From Lewinellaceae bacterium (GTDB taxonomy: Bacteria > Bacteroidota > Bacteroidia > Chitinophagales > Saprospiraceae), in contig JACJYA010000010.1 in assembly GCA_020636315.1 (NCBI GenBank), forward strand, positions 274,029 through 338,028: 64,000 bases of DNA, read 5' to 3'. The notes under the pieces were generated by a model that worked only from the letters and a program-made list of their open reading frames with translations, had not been told where the DNA came from and did not search any database. Numbering within the stretch: the first letter of the stretch is position 1; the number at the start of each line of letters is the position of its first letter. Shown piece by piece: positions 46,478 through 55,353 of this stretch. Position numbers and translations under genes: made by a program.

Positions 46478-47038
46478 ATGGACGAAAAAAACGCGGATCA
46501 ACTCCAACTGGCAACGCTCGGAGGCGGCTGCTTCTGGTGCACCGAAGCGGTCTTCCAGGAGGTAGCAGGCGTCCGTTCCGTAACCTCTGGCTACTCCGGC
46601 GGCTCTGCGGAAACAGCCGATTACGAAACCGTTTGTTCCGGTACAACCCGCCATGCGGAAGTCGTCCAGGTAGCATTCGACCCGAAGGTGATCTCCTACG
46701 AAGACATATTGGAAATATTCTGGGCGACCCACGACCCTACCACCCCAAACCGGCAGGGCAATGACGTAGGGCCGCAATACCGCTCCGTGATCTTTTACCA
46801 CGACGAAGAGCAAAAAGCCATTGCCGAACGCTCCAGGGCGGAAGTGGCGCCAAAGCTATGGGAGCGGCCGGTAGTCACCGAGATCAGCCCCTTTGAATCC
46901 TTTTACCCGGCCGAAGATTATCATCGGGAATATTACCGGAATGTGGGCAACCGAAACCCCTATTGCACTTTTATCATCACACCCAAGGTGCAGAAGTTCA
47001 GAAAATTATTTAAAGAAAGGCTTAAAACAGGAAGCTGA
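46478..47038 (+). CDS. msrA: Peptide methionine sulfoxide reductase MsrA
   Basis: A 186-residue repair enzyme that reduces methionine-S-sulfoxide. The catalytic motif is LGGGCFWCTEAVFQ with Cys18 as the nucleophile (GCFWC at 17-21). The family segments DPTTPNRQGNDVGPQYRSVIF and FYPAEDYHREYY are present. It appears monocistronic, 50 nt downstream of mqnA. Confidence 0.96.
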   Translation: MDEKNADQLQLATLGGGCFWCTEAVFQEVAGVRSVTSGYSGGSAETADYETVCSGTTRHAEVVQVAFDPKVISYEDILEIFWATHDPTTPNRQGNDVGPQYRSVIFYHDEEQKAIAERSRAEVAPKLWERPVVTEISPFESFYPAEDYHREYYRNVGNRNPYCTFIITPKVQKFRKLFKERLKTGS

Positions 47039-47187
47039 TACTCCCTGGAAATCAGGGTAGTAGAAATAATGCCATGCAGATCTCACCACAGAACCCAAAA
47101 GCCCCGCCGTCTTTGGGTTCTATTATTTTGGAAATAAGAAAATATCTGGTAAATTCGGTCCGAACAAAAAACATCACCTAACCACTT

Positions 47188-48276
47188 ATGAAGCTTGCCA
47201 TCCCCAGGGAACTCAAGGACACGCGCGTCGCGATGGTCCCTGAAGTTGCCGAAAAAGCAAAGGCCCTAGGCCTTGAGATCCTCATTGAAGAAGGCGCCGG
47301 GGCTTCTTCCTTCTACTCTGACCAAGATTATGCTTCAGCAGCCACCGTTACCACCCGGGAGAAACTGCTTTCCGGGGCGGATATGGTGCTGAGCATCAAC
47401 CCACTTTCAGATGATGAGTACAAAAAACTGAAGAAGGACACTGTCGTCATTTCTCAGTTTCAACCCTTTCTCTACCCGGAAGTCACCGAAAAACTGCGGA
47501 GCATGGGCCTGCGGGGCATCAGCTTGGATATGATCCCGCGCACCACGCTGGCGCAGGCGATGGACGTGCTGTCCTCCATGGCTTCCATTGCCGGTTATAA
47601 GGCGGTGCTGGAAGCTGCCCGCTACCTGCCCCGATACTTTCCTATGATGATCACTGCCGCCGGTAGTATCCGCCCTGCCAAAGTGCTGGTTCTGGGCGCC
47701 GGGGTTGCCGGCTTGCAGGCCATTGCCACGGCCAAGCGCCTGGGCTCCATGGTGGAAGCCTCCGATACGCGCCTGGCCGCCAAGGAAGAGGTGCTCAGCC
47801 TCGGCGCCAAGTTCGTCGAAGTGGAGGGCGCCCGGGAAGACAAGGATGCCGGCGGGTATGCCGTCGAGCAATCCAAGGAATTCCTGGAACGGCAACGGGA
47901 GGAAGTACAGAAAAGAGCCATGAAATCCGACGTGATCATCACCACCGCTCAGGTGCGCGGCCGCAAAGCCCCCATGCTGGTCCCCAAGGAGACAGTGGAA
48001 GGAATGCGGGCAGGCTCAGTTATCGTTGACCTGGCCGCCTCCACCGGAGGCAACTGTGAGCTGACCAAAAACGACGAGATCGTCGTCCATAACGGCGTCA
48101 CCATCATCGGCAATTCCAACCTGGCCGGGCTCATGCCTCAGGATGCCAGCCTGCTCTATGCCAACAACGTACTCAACTTCCTGAAGATCCTCGTCAAAGA
48201 CGGAGAGTTGACGCTCAATATGGATAACGAGATCATCCGGGGGGCCTACTTTACCGCTGAGGCGGAAGCACAATGA
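47188..48276 (+). CDS. pntA: NAD(P) transhydrogenase alpha subunit, soluble part
   Basis: A 362-residue subunit (domain I) that binds NAD(H). It has the alanine dehydrogenase/PNT N-terminal domain (IPRELKDTRVAMVPEV) and the Rossmann loop VLVLGAGVAGLQAIATAKRLGSMVEASDT. The three-gene split (47188, 48342, 48662) is the form found in many bacteria, as opposed to the fused PntA of E. coli. The complex uses the proton gradient to make NADPH. Confidence 0.95.
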   Translation: MKLAIPRELKDTRVAMVPEVAEKAKALGLEILIEEGAGASSFYSDQDYASAATVTTREKLLSGADMVLSINPLSDDEYKKLKKDTVVISQFQPFLYPEVTEKLRSMGLRGISLDMIPRTTLAQAMDVLSSMASIAGYKAVLEAARYLPRYFPMMITAAGSIRPAKVLVLGAGVAGLQAIATAKRLGSMVEASDTRLAAKEEVLSLGAKFVEVEGAREDKDAGGYAVEQSKEFLERQREEVQKRAMKSDVIITTAQVRGRKAPMLVPKETVEGMRAGSVIVDLAASTGGNCELTKNDEIVVHNGVTIIGNSNLAGLMPQDASLLYANNVLNFLKILVKDGELTLNMDNEIIRGAYFTAEAEAQ

Positions 48277-48341
48277 TCAATAACGGCCCCAGGGCCCGAA
48301 CTCTTAAAGCATTAACTGCAAAATAAAAAATAACAACCGGT

Positions 48342-48656
48342 ATGGACGGTTTCATTCAGTTTTTCGAAGATTACCAACTCTTAATCTACCTGCTGGTTTT
48401 CACGATCATTCTTGGCTTTGAAGTCATTTCCAAGGTGCCTACCGTACTGCACACTCCTCTGATGTCGGGCGCCAACGCCATCAGCGGCGTGGTCGTGATC
48501 GGCGGCATTCTCCTGGTTCGGCAGGCGGAAGCCGGAGATTATTTCTCTCTGGGCCTCGGCCTGTTCGGCATTATTATGGGCATGGTTAACGCCACCGGCG
48601 GCTTCGCCGTGACGGACCGCATGCTGGAAATGTTCAAGAAGAAAAAGAAGAAATAA
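48342..48656 (+). CDS. NAD(P) transhydrogenase alpha subunit, membrane part (PntAB)
   Basis: A 104-residue membrane protein with three to four helices (LLIYLLVFTIILGFEVISKV, then NAISGVVVIGGILLV, FSLGLGLFGIIMGMVNATGGF). It is the membrane segment of split PntA and part of the proton channel. It lies 65 nt after pntA and 5 nt before pntB. Confidence 0.94.
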   Translation: MDGFIQFFEDYQLLIYLLVFTIILGFEVISKVPTVLHTPLMSGANAISGVVVIGGILLVRQAEAGDYFSLGLGLFGIIMGMVNATGGFAVTDRMLEMFKKKKKK

Positions 48657-48661
48657 CAATC

Positions 48662-50065
48662 ATGGATATAAAATTCCTGACAGACATAGGCTTCCTGCTC
48701 GGTTCAGTTGGCTTTGTATGGGGCCTCAAGCGGCTCAGTTCTCCAGACACGGCCCGCCGGGGCAATATGATCGCCAGCATTGGTATGGGACTGGCCATTC
48801 TTTCCATTATTTTTGCTCCTCTGGACAAGGGCGACAACAATTATGCCTGGGTTGTAGGGGGCCTGGCCGTAGGCGCAATCATCGGCTATTTCATGGCCAT
48901 GAAAGTGAAAATGACCGCCATGCCTCAGATGGTTTCCATCTTCAACGGCCTGGGCGGCGCCTGCGCGGTGCTCATCGGCATGGTGGAACTGCGGCATTTC
49001 TACTCGGGCGCCAGCACCATGACCGGCGGCCAGATCGCCATTTCGCTTTCCGCCCTGCTGATCGGGGGAATCGCCTTCACCGGCAGTATGCTGGCCTGGT
49101 TCAAATTGGAAGACTGGCTGCGCGACAATTCCCTGATCCTGCCAAAGCACTCCGTTTTTAATATGGCCCTGCTCGTTGTCATACTGGCCATGGGCATCTA
49201 TATTTACGTTCAGAACGTCGAGGCAGGCATGGGCCTGGCCGTTATCTTTATGATCCTGGCTCTGCTCTACGGCGTTTCTTTTGTCGTACCTATCGGTGGA
49301 GCCGATATGCCGGTTGTCATCTCCCTGCTTAACTCTTTTTCCGGCCTGTCGGCTGCCTCCGCCGGGCTGATCTACGGCAATAATTTTATGCTCGTCGGCG
49401 GTATTCTGGTCGGCGCTTCCGGGACCATCCTCACCGTACTGATGTGCGAAGCCATGAACCGCTCTCTGCTCAACGTACTCATCGGCGGCTTTGGTGGTAG
49501 CAGCGCAGCCTCCAAAGGCGCCAGCGGCGACCAGGTCGTCAAGGAGGTGACCCTCAACGATGCGGCCATCCAGCTGTTCTACTCCAATTCGGTAATGATC
49601 GTTCCGGGCTATGGCCTGGCAGTGGCGCAGGCCCAGAAGGTGTGTAAAGAGATCGACGACCTGCTGGAATCTAACGGGGTCGATGTCAAATACGCCATCC
49701 ACCCGGTCGCCGGGCGGATGCCGGGCCACATGAACGTACTGCTGGCCGAAGCGGATGTCCCCTACCCCAAATTGCTGGACCTGGAGGATGCCAATGCCGC
49801 CCTGAAGAATACCGATATAGTAGTCGTAGTCGGCGCCAATGACGTCGTGAACCCCTCCGCCCTGGACGACCCGGGAAGCCCCATCTACGGAATGCCCGTG
49901 CTGCAGGTCTGGGATGCCAAAAATACCATCGTCCTCAAACGGAGTATGAACCCCGGTTATGCAGGGATACAGAACCCTCTGTTTTTCCTGGAAAAAACCC
50001 GGATGCTGTTTGGCGACGCCAAAGATACCCTGAGCAAACTCGTTACCGAGATCAAGAATTTGTAG
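48662..50065 (+). CDS. pntB: NAD(P) transhydrogenase beta subunit
   Basis: A 467-residue subunit with the membrane domain in the first 270 residues (nine helices expected; GLGGACAVLIGMVELRHF) and the NADP(H)-binding domain III in the last 190 (VPGYGLAVAQAQKVCKEIDDLL, HPVAGRMPGHMNVLLAEADV, VVVGANDVVNPSA). Followed by a MITE-like element. Confidence 0.96.
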   Translation: MDIKFLTDIGFLLGSVGFVWGLKRLSSPDTARRGNMIASIGMGLAILSIIFAPLDKGDNNYAWVVGGLAVGAIIGYFMAMKVKMTAMPQMVSIFNGLGGACAVLIGMVELRHFYSGASTMTGGQIAISLSALLIGGIAFTGSMLAWFKLEDWLRDNSLILPKHSVFNMALLVVILAMGIYIYVQNVEAGMGLAVIFMILALLYGVSFVVPIGGADMPVVISLLNSFSGLSAASAGLIYGNNFMLVGGILVGASGTILTVLMCEAMNRSLLNVLIGGFGGSSAASKGASGDQVVKEVTLNDAAIQLFYSNSVMIVPGYGLAVAQAQKVCKEIDDLLESNGVDVKYAIHPVAGRMPGHMNVLLAEADVPYPKLLDLEDANAALKNTDIVVVVGANDVVNPSALDDPGSPIYGMPVLQVWDAKNTIVLKRSMNPGYAGIQNPLFFLEKTRMLFGDAKDTLSKLVTEIKNL

Positions 50066-50121
50066 GAAGCAAACCTCTTTCTCTATGGCTAAATTAGCGC
50101 TGCAAGAGATGAGAAAGTACT

Positions 50122-50274
50122 GAGACTGTCTCAAAAGATTAAATCAAAATATTGCCTCAAAATAATATTTTGCTGCCCGTCCGGTTCTCCCCTTCGGGGA
50201 GTTAGAGGGGCTGGGGCGGGCAGCAAAACATTATTTTGGAGCCTTTTTCAAGTAATTACTTTTGAGACAGCCTC
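50122..50274. mobile_element. MITE-like foldback element with GAGGCTGTCTCAAAAG ends
   Basis: Terminal inverted repeats of 16 bp with one mismatch: gagactgtctcaaaag at 50122-50137 and cttttgagacagcctc at 50259-50274. Internal arms continue the fold-back (aaaataatattttgctgccc versus gggcagcaaaacattatttt). The GGCTGTCTCAAAA end is typical of several transposon families (IS1182-like and relatives), so this 153-bp piece is probably a non-autonomous derivative. It lies in the convergent pntB/T9SS gap and may act as a terminator. No target duplication is obvious. Confidence 0.7.
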
Positions 50275-50288
50275 AATTCGATCCAGTT

Positions 50289-51635
50289 TTATTTTTGTAC
50301 GGCAAATTTCTTCATAACAGGAACATCTCCATCCACTGAAACCATAAGGGTATAATTGCCATTGGCAAACCGGCTCACATCAAAAGTAAGCTCTCCCTGC
50401 TCCAGGCTCTGGTAATTCCGCTCCGCCATCAACTGTCCCTGCATGCCGTAGATGCGGATCAGGGCAGGCTTGCCCAGCTGTTCTTTCAGAGATATGTTCA
50501 CCGTGTTTCTTACCGGGTTAGGAAAAAGCTTTATGCCTGTATCCAGTTCCGTTTCGGCATTGATCACATTGGAGGCGGCCGGCCTGTTTGGTACAGGATC
50601 GCACACCACTGTGCCGCTGTTCAGGGCACTGATCAAAGCCTGGATCTCCGCTATAATGTGATCGGCATCGGCCGTCGGGATGTCTTCGCCGCTTTGGTAC
50701 TCCACATAGTCAATGATGCTGTTCAGGGTACTGATGACATAACTGACAGGGTATCCATTACAAAACCGGTAAGCGGCGAGATCCAGCCTCCGGGTGATGG
50801 CTCTGGCTGTGCCCCCGCTGATATCAGCGGAATTGATGTAATCTTTCAGATCAGCTACAGCCTGGTTGATGTTGGTTTCAGATGAGCTGGCGATAAATTC
50901 TGCGGCGGCGTAGGTATATTGATCCGTTGCCCCTGTCCCAAAAGTATAACTCATGGTATTTGTTCCCGATGCGGCGATTTGAAAGCTGGATGCAACATCA
51001 TCAGGGCTGTCGTCTATGCTAAATATAGGTGTAGTAGCTGTAACTGGGTTGGCAACTAAAGAGCAAAACATGTTGTCCACTATCAGGTTGCCGGCTGTAC
51101 TAGATACGTTTAATGAAGGGGTGCTTGTACTTAGGTTTTCTATGCCAGCTGTATTTCCGAGGGGGCTGGCCTGGTCTATGTTCTGAAAAGAGGCTGCGCC
51201 TACTACTACGAAAGTTCCTCCGGTAACGGTAATGGTAGAACTTATGCTCGCTCCGCTACCCAAAGGGATATAATAGATAGAACTTATGGCAAGTCCCAGC
51301 GAGAAGGGTTGAGCAATAGCTAAAGTAGCGCTTATGGAGTTATAAGAAACATTGGTGAGCGGTGAAAAAGTAGCGTAAGAAAGAGAGATTACCAATAACC
51401 TATCCGTTCCTGCCGGGACGGTAAAAGGCAGGGAAGTTCCGGAGACTCCTGCCCCGTTTCCATCGTAGGTAGCCTGGGCGCTGAGGGTACCCACATTTGT
51501 TCCGGCAAGTAGCATCACCAGTACAAGCAGGGGCTGGAAAAGCGAAAGGGCGCGCTGCCTTTTTCCAGTTGGGCGGTATGAATAGCGCATGGAAAAGCGA
51601 AAGGGAAGCGGCTGAAGGTGTTTTAGCAGGTTCAT
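50289..51635 (-). CDS. Secreted protein with T9SS sorting domain
   Basis: A 448-residue exported protein. The start MNLLKHLQPLPFRFSMRYS gives a long N-terminus before a signal-like helix (LLVLVMLLAGTNVGTLSAQ, about residues 35-54); a start at MRYSYRPTG would be shorter. Residues 60-245 are Ser/Thr/Gly-rich and beta-rich; 255-345 are helical (LDLAAYRFCNGYPVSYVI). The last 85 residues are a T9SS sorting domain (IKLFPNPVRNTVNISL, FANGNYTLMVS). Function unknown. Confidence 0.85.
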   Translation of the reverse strand: MNLLKHLQPLPFRFSMRYSYRPTGKRQRALSLFQPLLVLVMLLAGTNVGTLSAQATYDGNGAGVSGTSLPFTVPAGTDRLLVISLSYATFSPLTNVSYNSISATLAIAQPFSLGLAISSIYYIPLGSGASISSTITVTGGTFVVVGAASFQNIDQASPLGNTAGIENLSTSTPSLNVSSTAGNLIVDNMFCSLVANPVTATTPIFSIDDSPDDVASSFQIAASGTNTMSYTFGTGATDQYTYAAAEFIASSSETNINQAVADLKDYINSADISGGTARAITRRLDLAAYRFCNGYPVSYVISTLNSIIDYVEYQSGEDIPTADADHIIAEIQALISALNSGTVVCDPVPNRPAASNVINAETELDTGIKLFPNPVRNTVNISLKEQLGKPALIRIYGMQGQLMAERNYQSLEQGELTFDVSRFANGNYTLMVSVDGDVPVMKKFAVQK

Positions 51636-52135
51636 AATTAAATGTGGTTTGTTTTAAAAATTTAGTTATTTGTTAAGATCATATTGACACGGCATGGTTT
51701 CGCGTTCCACACCAATCAGGCATTGCGCTAAACAGGTTCAACAGATGGGGGGTATCAAATTCGGGGGGATGGCAAAAGGAATTTCCAGGATGGTTTCCGG
51801 GAGAAAGCCGGAGCAGTATATCCTGATGACCAAATATACAGAAAGCTTTTATTTATTTGACAAGGCTTATTCACAAATAATAACTTCGCAGCAAAAACCG
51901 CAGCCATTTTAAAACGGCAGCAGTTCCTCGACTTTTTTAGCCTCTTTATCGTTAAAAGATGGCAAAGCTGCCGAATTGTTAGTAATTTGATAACATTATT
52001 TTTCGCAGTATAAACCGTTCCTGTATCGGTTTTCTTTTTTGGAACGGTTGCAAATATCTCCTGCTTCAGGATTTCGGCCGCCCCGGCCTCCGCAATGCTG
52101 AAGCAGGAAAAATTAACATCCTAAAAAAAAACATC
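51636..52135. other. Intergenic region, 500 bp, nothing recognised
   Basis: Between the divergently transcribed T9SS protein and SPFH genes. A plus-strand frame at 51694-51912 (72 codons) shows no signal peptide, homology cue or start context and is rejected. The stretch should hold promoters in both directions; no TAnnTTTG stands out clearly. Confidence 0.4.
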
Positions 52136-53083
52136 ATGTTGGCAACCCCATTTCTAGTATTCATCCTTTTCTTTGGGATGGTGATCATTTTCTCCGGCAT
52201 TTTCACCGTTCGGCAGCAATCCGCAGCGATCGTTGAACGCCTGGGCAAATTTCACAGCGTCAAACGCTCCGGGCTACAGTTCAAGGTGCCCATCATCGAC
52301 CGCATTTCCGGGCGGGTAAGCCTGAAGGTCCAGCAACTGGACGTACACGTAGAGACCAAAACCCGAGACAATGTTTTTGTCAAACTTCGGGTCTCCGTTC
52401 AGTATTTCATTCTACCGGATAAGATCTATGATGCTTTCTATCGCCTGGAGAATTCTACGGAACAGATCACGGCCTACATTTTCGATACTGTCCGCGCCGA
52501 AGTTCCCAAAATGAAGCTGGATGATGTCTTTGAGCGCAAAGATGACATCGCTCATGCCATCCGCCGCGAACTGGAAGAATCCATGAACGAATACGGCTAC
52601 GGCATCGTCAAAGCTCTTGTAACGGATATCGACCCCGACCAGGAGGTCAAGCACGCCATGAACCGCATCAACTCAGCCGAACGCCTGAAGGTGGCCGCCG
52701 AGTACGAAGGAGAGGCAGAGCGCATCCGCATTGTGGCCAAAGCCCGCGCTGAAGCCGAGAGCAAGCGCCTCCAGGGACAAGGCATCGCCGACCAGCGCCG
52801 CGAGATCGCCAAAGGACTGGAAGAATCGGTGGAAGTGTTGAATAATGTGGGCATCAACTCCCAGGAAGCTTCCGCCCTGATCGTGGTCACTCAGCACTAC
52901 GACACCCTGCAAAGCATGGGCGAAAATTCCAACAGTAACCTGATCATGCTGCCCAATACTCCTTCATCGGGAAGTGATATGCTCACTCAGATGACGGCTT
53001 CGTTCATCAGTGCCCAGAAGATGGGTGAAGAAATGAAGAAGGAAGCTGTAAAGCATAAGCATCCAACCAACGGAAGTAAGTGA
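52136..53083 (+). CDS. SPFH/stomatin-like membrane protein
   Basis: A 315-residue band-7 protein. An N-terminal membrane segment (FLVFILFFGMVIIFSGIFTV) precedes the SPFH domain (QQSAAIVERLGKFHSVKRSGL, TRDNVFVKLRVSVQYFI). Residues 180-250 form an Ala/Glu-rich coiled coil (KARAEAESKRLQGQGIADQRREIA). It should form oligomeric membrane microdomains; specific role unknown. Confidence 0.92.
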   Translation: MLATPFLVFILFFGMVIIFSGIFTVRQQSAAIVERLGKFHSVKRSGLQFKVPIIDRISGRVSLKVQQLDVHVETKTRDNVFVKLRVSVQYFILPDKIYDAFYRLENSTEQITAYIFDTVRAEVPKMKLDDVFERKDDIAHAIRRELEESMNEYGYGIVKALVTDIDPDQEVKHAMNRINSAERLKVAAEYEGEAERIRIVAKARAEAESKRLQGQGIADQRREIAKGLEESVEVLNNVGINSQEASALIVVTQHYDTLQSMGENSNSNLIMLPNTPSSGSDMLTQMTASFISAQKMGEEMKKEAVKHKHPTNGSK

Positions 53084-53092
53084 TTCGAAGCC

Positions 53093-53158
53093 GGAAGTGG
53101 GAAGGCGGAAAAATAATCATAAGTTTCCGCTTTCCGACTTCCGCTTTCCGACTTCCGG
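53093..53158. terminator. Heptamer-repeat hairpin between convergent genes
   Basis: Plus-strand heptamers (GGAAGTG, GGAAGGC, GGAAAAA from 53093) face minus-strand heptamers (GGAAGTC and GGAAAGC, 53124-53158). The arms pair at 17 of 19 positions around a short loop, forming a strong hairpin in both directions between the SPFH and rimO stops, so it likely acts as a bidirectional terminator. Confidence 0.65.
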
Positions 53159-54472
53159 CGTCCCTACTACTTCCCCAAAAAGGTCATAATCCATCGCATC
53201 GGTGATGCGAACCTGAGCGAAGTCTCCGATGCGGACGTAATTGTCGGCTGCGCTCACGAGCACTTCGTTATCGACTTCGGCTGAGTCCGCTTCGGTTCGG
53301 CCGATAAAGAATTCTCCCTCCTTGCGGTCGAACAACACCTTAAAGGTTTTTCCAACTTTCTCCTGGTTTTTGCGGAAAGAGATCTCCTGTTGTATTTCCA
53401 TAATGCGGTTGGCCCGCTCCTCTTTCACTTCGGCGGGCACGTCATCTTCCAGTCCGTAAGCAATCGTGTTTTCCTCGTGCGAATATTGAAAAACGCCCAG
53501 GCGGTCGAATTCCATTTCCGCCACGAAATCGCACAATTCCTGAAACTCTTCCTCCGTCTCGCCGGGAAAACCTACAAGCAGGGTGGTCCGCAGGTTGAGT
53601 CCGGGCACTTTCTGCCGGGCAAGCCTGACCAGTTCGGTGGTCTCTTTCCGGGTGATCTGCCGGCGCATGCGTTCCAGTACGGCGTCGCTGGCGTGCTGCA
53701 GAGGCATGTCGAGGTAGTTGCAGATCTCGGGGCGCTCCGCCATTACGTCAAATACTTCGGTGGGAAACTTACTGGGGTAAGCGTAGTGCAGGCGGATCCA
53801 TTCGATGCCTTCCACATCGGCAAGAGCGTGGAGCAATTTCGGCAATTCCCTTTTTTTGTAAATATCCAGGCCGTAATAGGTCAGTTCCTGGGCGATCAGC
53901 ATGAGTTCTTTCACGCCGAAGCGGGCCAGGTTGCGGGCTTCTTTGACCAACTCCTCAATCGGTTTGGAAACGTGCCGGCCCCGCATCAGGGGAATGGCGC
54001 AGAAGGAACAGGTTCGGTTGCAGCCTTCCGATATTTTCAGGTAAGCATAGTGCTGAGGAGTGGTGGTGATGCGTTCCCCGATCAGTTCGTGTTTGTAGTC
54101 GGCGTTCAGTTTGGCGAGCAGGCCCGGCAACTCCAGGGTGCCAAAGTAGGCGTCCACTTCAGGGATCTCCTTTTCGAGGTCATCCTTGTAACGCTGGGAG
54201 AGGCAACCGGTGACGAACAGCTTGTCAATGCCACCCTGTTTCTTGACTTCCGCGTACTCCAATATGGTATTCACCGATTCTTCCTTGGCCAGGTCGATAA
54301 AACCACAGGTATTGACGATGACGATATTGGCATCTTCGTCATTGCTGTCGTGGACTACCTCGTAATCATTGCCCCTCAACTGGGTGATGATGTTCTCCGA
54401 ATCCACCAGGTTCTTCGAACAGCCCAGGGTGATGACGTTGACTTTATCCTGTTTTAGTGTTTTGGTTTTCAT
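53117..54472 (-). CDS. rimO: Ribosomal protein S12 methylthiotransferase
   Basis: A 451-residue radical SAM enzyme that adds a methylthio group to Asp of ribosomal protein S12. Started at MKTKTLKQDKVNVITLGCSKN; the open frame continues 81 codons upstream, but those residues overlap the opposite barrel gene and are not native. UPF0004 domain (NVITLGCSKNLVDSE, NTCGFIDLAKEES), radical SAM motif SEGCNRTCSFCAIPLMRG, and a C-terminal TRAM domain (GKTFKVLFDRKEGEFFIGRTEADSAEVD) are in the RimO order. The C-terminal tail (EVGKRKSESGNL) is read through heptamer repeats. Confidence 0.95.
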   Translation of the reverse strand: MKTKTLKQDKVNVITLGCSKNLVDSENIITQLRGNDYEVVHDSNDEDANIVIVNTCGFIDLAKEESVNTILEYAEVKKQGGIDKLFVTGCLSQRYKDDLEKEIPEVDAYFGTLELPGLLAKLNADYKHELIGERITTTPQHYAYLKISEGCNRTCSFCAIPLMRGRHVSKPIEELVKEARNLARFGVKELMLIAQELTYYGLDIYKKRELPKLLHALADVEGIEWIRLHYAYPSKFPTEVFDVMAERPEICNYLDMPLQHASDAVLERMRRQITRKETTELVRLARQKVPGLNLRTTLLVGFPGETEEEFQELCDFVAEMEFDRLGVFQYSHEENTIAYGLEDDVPAEVKEERANRIMEIQQEISFRKNQEKVGKTFKVLFDRKEGEFFIGRTEADSAEVDNEVLVSAADNYVRIGDFAQVRITDAMDYDLFGEVVGTPEVGKRKSESGNL

Positions 54473-54607
54473 ATATTTCCACCTGCATATTTCGAGTGCG
54501 CAAAGATAAGAAGAGTTGGCCTGGAATTTCAGGCCGCGCAAAGCTTTTACACCCCGCAAACACTGTAAACAATCTCTGAGCGTTTTAGATTTAATAAAAA
54601 GTGAAAC

Positions 54608-55327
54608 ATGAAATACTTCGCTACCCTTGCATTCGCCCTTTTGATCAGTGGCGCCGCCTTTTCTCAACTGGGAATCAACGCCACCTACCGCACCAATGAC
54701 GCCCAGGACTGGCAATATACGGGAGCCGGCCAGGCCGATCAGAATTTGCTGCCGGAATCCTCCTATGCCTTTGGGCTGGATTACTGGATACCCTTGAAGA
54801 GCGTCCGTATTGACCTCGTCCCGGAGCTCAGCTTCAGCCGCATGAGCAATACCATTGAGGTAGGCAACGAGGTAGTAACCAGCGAGGCAAACCTCGATAA
54901 CACCTGGCTCAGCCTTTTCTTAAACACCAACTTTTACTTCCTCAACCTGGAAGGAGACTGCGACTGCCCGACCTTCTCCAAATCAGGCGGCACGCTCCAG
55001 AAGGGGTTTTTCCTGCAGGTTTCGCCGGGAATTACCTGGATGAGAAACCAGGCTGAAACCAGTGAGAACCAATCCGATTCCAACAATTTTGCCTACAGCC
55101 TGGGAGCCGGGCTTGGGCTGGACATCGGCCTGTCGGATATACTCACCCTGACTCCATTCGCCGGATTCCGTTATTACCTGCCGGTGCAATGGAAGAACCT
55201 CGACATCCTGCAATACCCCCTGCTCCCAATAGATCCGGGAGGAGAAAACCGGGTGCGGAATGAGGAGAGCAGCGTTCGCCAGTTTTTTCTCGGGTTGCGG
55301 TTTGGGGTTCGGTTCGACCAAAGGTAG
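54608..55327 (+). CDS. Outer-membrane beta-barrel protein
   Basis: A 239-residue exported protein with signal peptide (MKYFATLAFALLISGAAFSQ) and alternating aromatic strands typical of an OmpA/OmpW-like barrel (GLGLDIGLSDILTLTPFAGFRYYLP), ending LGLRFGVRFDQR. Function unknown. Divergent from rimO. Confidence 0.85.
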   Translation: MKYFATLAFALLISGAAFSQLGINATYRTNDAQDWQYTGAGQADQNLLPESSYAFGLDYWIPLKSVRIDLVPELSFSRMSNTIEVGNEVVTSEANLDNTWLSLFLNTNFYFLNLEGDCDCPTFSKSGGTLQKGFFLQVSPGITWMRNQAETSENQSDSNNFAYSLGAGLGLDIGLSDILTLTPFAGFRYYLPVQWKNLDILQYPLLPIDPGGENRVRNEESSVRQFFLGLRFGVRFDQR

Positions 55328-55353
55328 CATGCCTTGAGGCCGATAACGGAGTA

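Noticed and set aside
51694..51912. 72-codon plus-strand frame in the gap before the SPFH gene
   Set aside because: No recognisable family, signal peptide or ribosome site.
53117..54715. Upstream extension of rimO to a TTG at 54715
   Set aside because: It would overlap the signal peptide of the opposite outer-membrane barrel gene; the RimO N-terminus is well defined at 54472.
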